Shown: piece after piece, positions 14,334 through 17,850 of the stretch | How positions within the stretch are numbered: position 1 is the first letter of the stretch | Layout of the letters: each line of letters starts with the position of its first letter | NCBI GenBank assembly: GCA_025356695.1 | Contig: JANXSE010000243.1 | Location: forward strand, 1 to 17,850 | Source: Betaproteobacteria bacterium | GTDB taxonomy: Bacteria > Pseudomonadota > Gammaproteobacteria > Burkholderiales > SG8-41 | Length of the DNA stretch: 17,850 bases | Reading direction: 5' to 3' | Made by a program: the position numbers and the translations under genes | The notes under the pieces: generated by a model | Databases searched by the model: none | Seen by the model: only the letters and a program-made list of their open reading frames with translations | Told to the model about the DNA's origin: nothing

Positions 14334-15944
14334 TCAGACGATGTTAACGGTGCAACGTTCGAAGTCGCTGCCTTTTTCGAGCAGGTTGACGAGCTTGGCG
14401 ACGGTTTTCTGTTCGCTGTGCAATTCGACGAAACGGCCGGGCTGATACCAGCCGCTTGGCAGCAACAGCGTCGTCGGCGTGGTCGGCGCCGGCAGTTCGG
14501 GCAGCAGGAGGCCGCGTTCAAAACCGCCTTTGGTTTCGCCCGGCGCGTTGAAATTGGCCGGCCGCACGGCGACTGCGCGCGCGATGCCGGGAAACAGGCG
14601 CACGCCGACAAACAGCGATTTGTCGTCGTCCATGCGGATCCATTGAATCAGTCCGGCATAAAACAGTTTGCTCGAACCGCGGCGCACCGCGACCAGCTGG
14701 TGGTGGCCGATGCGCAGATGCGCTTCGGGGTCGCGCAGCATGCACATGAATCCGGAATTGCTTTGATTAACGAGGTGCCAGGATTCGACCGCCATGCTTT
14801 CATGCGAGGCGAGTTGCCGTTCAGTGCGTTCGCTGATATGGCCGAACAGCTGCATGTCGTGTTCTTCCTGGCGCGACAGACTTGCACCGGGCGCGCGAAA
14901 CGCGCGTTCGCTGATATGGAAATGCGCCGCGTGCAGGCCGAGGCAGACCTGCGCTTTTTCGGCATTTGAATTGCGTTGTTCGCCGCGGCCGGTGCCGGCG
15001 CGGCACCATTGAATGTAGAGCAGCATCAGCAGGTTTTCGCAACCGGGCTGGCGCGCATCGGCGCCCAGTCCCAATTGGGCCGGCGTTTGACCTTGTTTAA
15101 GCAGCGTAATGAGTTGCCGCAGCGTGCGGCCGACCAGCTCGAAATCGAGATGGCGCAGAGTAGCGGTTGTTGCCAGCCCTTCCGCAAAGGTTGCGCCCGC
15201 TTCGCCTGCGAGGTCGATGGCCAGCGCCGGTATCGCTGACGGCGGCAGTGGTTTAGCCGCAAGGGTTACCAGCAGCGACCATTTTTCGATCCAGAGCGAC
15301 AGAAAATTCATCTGCCGGCCGGACAAGGCGAACGGATTGGCGAGATGCGCCAGCAGCGCCTGGCCATAAACCGCGAGACAGGTTGTTTCCGCTTCGTGTT
15401 CTTTGGCGCTGCCGCTGACGGCGCTGCGGGCGAAGCCGCTTTGTTCGGCAAACACGTAAAGCTGGTTGAGTTTTTTCCAAAGCGCGGGCGGTACCTGACG
15501 GTAGATGCGATAGTGATCGAACATCGCGGCACCCACGTAACGCATGGCGCGCACCAGTATCAGCGCGCCGCTGTCCATCAGCCGCAGGTCGCCTTTTGCG
15601 TGCGCGTCGCGACACACGAGGTAGGCGTCGGCAAATTCCATCCACAGCAGTTGCACGCGCGCCCACAGGATGGATTCACCGGCATCGAGCGGCAGTGGTT
15701 TGCCGGTGAACTTGCGCGCGAGTTCGGTTTGCACGAAAAGTATCGGTTCGCGCAGCGCTTCGAGCACGTGCAACAGATCAACCGGCGCAATCGATGATTG
15801 CTGCAACAGTTCGACTTGCTGCATCAGCGTCTGCTGCGCCGCGGAGACATTGGTCAACGGCAGCGATTCCAGCCATTGCTTGCAGCTTGCCGCGTCGGAA
15901 AACTGCAGCTGGCCTGCGTTGGATGCCATGCGTTGGCTCACCAT
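14334..15944 (-). CDS. Large cytoplasmic protein, possible PilZ-like C-terminal domain
   Basis: A 536-residue soluble-looking protein, no signal peptide or membrane segment. Residues 1-330 appear helical with repeated Leu-rich stretches, e.g. VELLQQSSIAPVDLLHVLEAL and LARKFTGKPLPLD. Residues about 389-462 alternate as in a beta barrel: WHLVNQSNSGF, RIGHHQLVAVRRG, YAGLIQWIRM, SLFVGVRLF. This resembles PilZ-type c-di-GMP-binding domains fused to long helical regions in some betaproteobacteria. The classic RxxxR pair is not obvious, so ligand binding is uncertain. ATG at 15944 follows AGGA with no spacing; ATG at 15929 is an alternative. It appears to be transcribed alone. Family assignment tentative. 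Confidence 0.72.
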   Translation of the reverse strand: MVSQRMASNAGQLQFSDAASCKQWLESLPLTNVSAAQQTLMQQVELLQQSSIAPVDLLHVLEALREPILFVQTELARKFTGKPLPLDAGESILWARVQLLWMEFADAYLVCRDAHAKGDLRLMDSGALILVRAMRYVGAAMFDHYRIYRQVPPALWKKLNQLYVFAEQSGFARSAVSGSAKEHEAETTCLAVYGQALLAHLANPFALSGRQMNFLSLWIEKWSLLVTLAAKPLPPSAIPALAIDLAGEAGATFAEGLATTATLRHLDFELVGRTLRQLITLLKQGQTPAQLGLGADARQPGCENLLMLLYIQWCRAGTGRGEQRNSNAEKAQVCLGLHAAHFHISERAFRAPGASLSRQEEHDMQLFGHISERTERQLASHESMAVESWHLVNQSNSGFMCMLRDPEAHLRIGHHQLVAVRRGSSKLFYAGLIQWIRMDDDKSLFVGVRLFPGIARAVAVRPANFNAPGETKGGFERGLLLPELPAPTTPTTLLLPSGWYQPGRFVELHSEQKTVAKLVNLLEKGSDFERCTVNIV

Positions 15945-15984
15945 TCCTGTCCCGCCCCCGTTGTTGATGCTGTTAACTGCAATC

Positions 15985-16006
15985 GTGACGGCAGTATGAC
16001 CGTCAC
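15985..16006. repeat. Inverted repeat upstream of the 536-residue gene
   Basis: GTGACGG and CCGTCAC form a 7-base perfect inverted repeat with an 8-base centre, about 40 bases before the start codon at 15944. A CATACT within the centre on the minus strand matches a -10 box at four of six positions, but no good -35 was found. The position suits an operator. Confidence 0.35.
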
Positions 16007-16165
16007 ACTGCTTAAGCGTTGCACTCTATCGATCGAAATACGGCCGGGCAATTCAGGCCGATGTGCGGAAGATTAGCCGTTACGAACGGGGCATAGCTGT
16101 GAAGCAGTTCACGCAATCGCAATAATTCATTCGAAATGGAATTAATGCACATTCAGCGTGTTGGC

Positions 16166-16188
16166 GCACAAAGTCACAGTATTTGTGC
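16166..16188. repeat. Inverted repeat across the HIT gene stop codon
   Basis: GCACAAA and TTTGTGC form a perfect 7-base inverted repeat with a 9-base loop that contains the HIT-gene stop codon. No T-run follows on the minus strand. It may be a weak transcript-end stem or chance. Confidence 0.3.
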
Positions 16189-16635
16189 AAGTTTGCGCTC
16201 GAGCAATTTACGCCAGTTCGCGGGCGCGCGCGGCGCTGCCGCAGCCTTGCCTGAGCGCCGGCGCCTGCCCCACACCGGATCGGGAAAATGCGCGTCGCGC
16301 GTAAATCGCGGAATGACGTGCCAGTGTATATGCGGCGCCATATTGCCGAAGCTCGCCAGATTTATTTTGTCCGGATTGAATACTGCGCGCAGCGCGTTCT
16401 CGACGGCGAACACGACGCGCATGCAATGCGCGCGCTGCGCCGCGGACAGATCGGTCATTTCCCTGACATGCGAATTCCAGATGACGCGGCAATAGCCCGC
16501 GTAGTCCGCATCGCGTACCAGCACGACGCGGCAACTTCTGCCGCGCCAGAGCACGTTGCCGCCGGCGCTGCGGCATAGCGGGCATGACTGCGCAGCGGCG
16601 ATGGATGATGAGGCCGGCGTGGATTTTTTTTTCAT
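16174..16635 (-). CDS. HIT-family nucleotide-binding protein
   Basis: A 153-residue histidine-triad protein. The catalytic triad motif is HIHWHVIPRF (102-111, H-x-H-x-H), preceded by FGNMAPH, typical of bacterial HIT hydrolases of the HINT/FHIT superfamily, which cleave nucleotide phosphoramidates or dinucleotide polyphosphates. An N-terminal CPLC (18-21) suggests a metal site, as in some HIT proteins. The C-terminal tail is basic and Ala/Arg-rich. Translation starts at an ATG followed by nine A residues (Met-Lys-Lys-Lys). It follows yqaA by 25 bases and is probably co-transcribed with it. Substrate unknown. Confidence 0.9.
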   Translation of the reverse strand: MKKKSTPASSSIAAAQSCPLCRSAGGNVLWRGRSCRVVLVRDADYAGYCRVIWNSHVREMTDLSAAQRAHCMRVVFAVENALRAVFNPDKINLASFGNMAPHIHWHVIPRFTRDAHFPDPVWGRRRRSGKAAAAPRAPANWRKLLERKLAQIL

Positions 16636-16660
16636 GCGGTTTTCTTTCTATGCGCTGAGC

Positions 16661-17056
16661 CTAAATTGCAATTCCGGCAATTAAAAGATAACGCGCAAAT
16701 TTTCCGATCGCCATGAATAGTGCCGACCACCACGGATTGAGGCGCAACCAGCCGGCGGCCACACACAGCGGATCGCCGACGATAGGCACCCACGCCAGCA
16801 GGAGTGCCGCAGAACCGTAGCGTTTCACCGTTGCGATGCCTTTGATTTGCTGCTTTTGCGGAATCAGGCGGCCGATCAAATAGGACGACATGCCGCCCAG
16901 CGTGTTGCCGAGTGTGGCCACCAGCAATGCCGGCCATAGTTGTTGCGGATGCATTTTGATCACGCCGAACAGCACCGCCTCCGAGCCGCCGGGCAGCAGT
17001 GTCGCCGCCAGAAAGCTGCTGGCGAAGAGTGTCCACAAGCTGAGTGTTTCGTCCAT
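16661..17056 (-). CDS. yqaA: YqaA-family (DedA/SNARE-associated) membrane protein
   Basis: A 131-residue inner-membrane protein that closely tracks E. coli YqaA: LSLWTLFASSFLAATLLPGGSEAVLFG at the N-terminus, ATLGNTLGGMSSYLIGR in the middle, then VKRYGSAALLLAWVPIVGDPLCVAAGWLR and a final helix. It belongs to the DedA/VTT superfamily, whose members are thought to move or scramble lipids or take part in membrane homeostasis. YqaA's own function is not established. The frame is open 19 codons further up, but the ATG at 17056 matches the usual family start (M-x-E-x-LSL). It is slightly shorter than E. coli YqaA (142 residues) at the C-terminus. Divergent from the hydrolase gene at 17282. Confidence 0.9.
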   Translation of the reverse strand: MDETLSLWTLFASSFLAATLLPGGSEAVLFGVIKMHPQQLWPALLVATLGNTLGGMSSYLIGRLIPQKQQIKGIATVKRYGSAALLLAWVPIVGDPLCVAAGWLRLNPWWSALFMAIGKFARYLLIAGIAI

Positions 17057-17281
17057 GGTGGTATTTTTGCATGCGGCACGCATCCGCGCGTAGCCGCGAC
17101 ATTGCATGCGCACGACGATTCTCGCGCTGGTTTGACGCTGTTAGCTGGTATCGCGGATAATCGCGTCCGCTTTGGCACTCGCTGTTTGTTGCCGCGTATT
17201 TGCCAATATGCCGGAGGTGGCGACTTGGTTGCCTCACCGGCGGAATTCCGACCCGTTGCAATTTATCCTGAAAGGCAATGC

Positions 17282-17850
17282 ATGAAATACGTTATCGATT
17301 TTCCGCCCGTTACGACGGTGCCCGTCGTCGACAGCACCGACGTTTTTCCGGTTAACCGCATTTATTGCGTTGGCCGCAATTACGCCGAACACGCGCGCGA
17401 AATGGGTCATGATCCCGATCGTGAGCCGCCGTTTTTCTTCATGAAACCGGCCAATGCGATCGTCATGCATGGCGCGGCCATTCCCTATCCGCAGGCCACC
17501 AAGGATCTGCACCACGAGATCGAGATGGTGGTTGCCATTGGCAAGGGCGGCGCAAATATCTCCGTCGAAAAAGCGCTCGAACACGTATGGGGTTACGGCG
17601 TCGGCCTCGACATGACGCGGCGCGATCTTCAGGGCGAAGCGAAAAAAATGGGCCGGCCGTGGGAAATGGGCAAGGCTTTCGACAATTCGGCGCCGTGTAC
17701 CGCGCTGTTGCCGGCCGCCAAAATCGGCCATCCGGCCAAGGGCGCGATCTGGCTGAAGGTTAACGGCAAGACCACGCAAACCGGCGATTTGTCCGAGCTG
17801 ATCTGGAACATACCGGAAACGATTTCGTACCTGTCGGGACTCATCACGCT
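17282..17850 (+). CDS. Fumarylacetoacetate hydrolase family protein (3' end beyond window)
   Basis: The first 189 codons of a gene that runs off the right edge. Family marks are YCVGRNYAEHAREMG (28-42), FFFMKPANAI (51-60), the metal-binding HHEIEM (Glu79, Glu81) and VGLDMTRRDLQ (Asp110), and the lysine in GKAFDNSAP (Lys131). This subgroup contains fumarylpyruvate and acylpyruvate hydrolases (the NagK and FAHD1 types), which split beta-diketo acids from aromatic ring-cleavage pathways; oxaloacetate decarboxylase activity also occurs. The exact substrate is not decided here. AAAGG lies 6 bases before the ATG, a reasonable ribosome site. The 225-base divergent gap to yqaA shows no promoter I can defend. 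Confidence 0.9.
   Translation, partial: MKYVIDFPPVTTVPVVDSTDVFPVNRIYCVGRNYAEHAREMGHDPDREPPFFFMKPANAIVMHGAAIPYPQATKDLHHEIEMVVAIGKGGANISVEKALEHVWGYGVGLDMTRRDLQGEAKKMGRPWEMGKAFDNSAPCTALLPAAKIGHPAKGAIWLKVNGKTTQTGDLSELIWNIPETISYLSGLIT

Noticed and set aside
17057..17281. TTGGCA (17172-17177) with TATT-like sequence as a promoter for the FAH-family gene
   Set aside because: The spacing to a usable -10 is 17 bases only for CGTATT, and 19 for TATTTG; neither is convincing.

Overview
The window is a GC-rich, tightly packed stretch of proteobacterial chromosome. A betaproteobacterium fits best: a ubiE - Tim44-like - ubiJ - ubiB block, a DUF971 gene beside ubiE, HemJ as the protoporphyrinogen oxidase, a NodI/NodJ-like ABC exporter pair, and yqaA next to a HIT gene. 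Taxonomy is inference from gene content. No rRNA, tRNA, insertion sequence, phage gene or CRISPR array was seen, and no gene-free stretch exceeds 300 bases. Almost everything is on the minus strand; the exceptions are a DHH phosphoesterase gene (4995-5951) and a fumarylacetoacetate-hydrolase-family gene cut by the right edge (17282 onward).

Layout from the left, with minus-strand genes transcribed right to left. Positions 74-3488 look like one operon: thioredoxin-like [2Fe-2S] ferredoxin, alpha/beta hydrolase, NodI-like ATPase, NodJ-like permease, HemJ, and a small secreted HIRAN-domain protein. It is chained by stop/start overlaps (TTGA, ATGA, TGATG), one 6-base gap and one 23-base overlap, and a TATAAT box lies just upstream of the ferredoxin. 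Next come a MazG-like nucleotide pyrophosphohydrolase and a VanZ-family membrane protein (3536-4992, ATGA overlap). VanZ is divergent from the DHH gene, with only about 2 bases between the two start codons. A small membrane protein and a sodium:solute symporter follow (5958-7959).

Positions 8047-14210 are a respiratory-quinone block: DUF971, ubiE, two tandem secreted paralogues of unknown function, a Tim44-domain protein, ubiJ and ubiB. UbiE is the C-methyltransferase of ubiquinone/menaquinone synthesis. UbiJ is the lipid-binding SCP2-domain accessory factor, and UbiB is the atypical kinase/ATPase of the pathway. The paralogue pair interrupts this otherwise compact block and has its own strong Shine-Dalgarno sequences and spacers with hairpins. 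It is the most unusual content in the window. Further right are a 536-residue protein with a possible PilZ-like C-terminal region, then a yqaA-HIT gene pair, then the divergent hydrolase.

Most genes lack a recognisable Shine-Dalgarno sequence, so several starts were chosen from domain boundaries and overlaps. I found no clear novel multi-gene defence or mobile system. The best candidates for undescribed biology are the duplicated secreted family (11236-12983) with its hairpin spacer, the exported stand-alone HIRAN protein, and the 536-residue protein.
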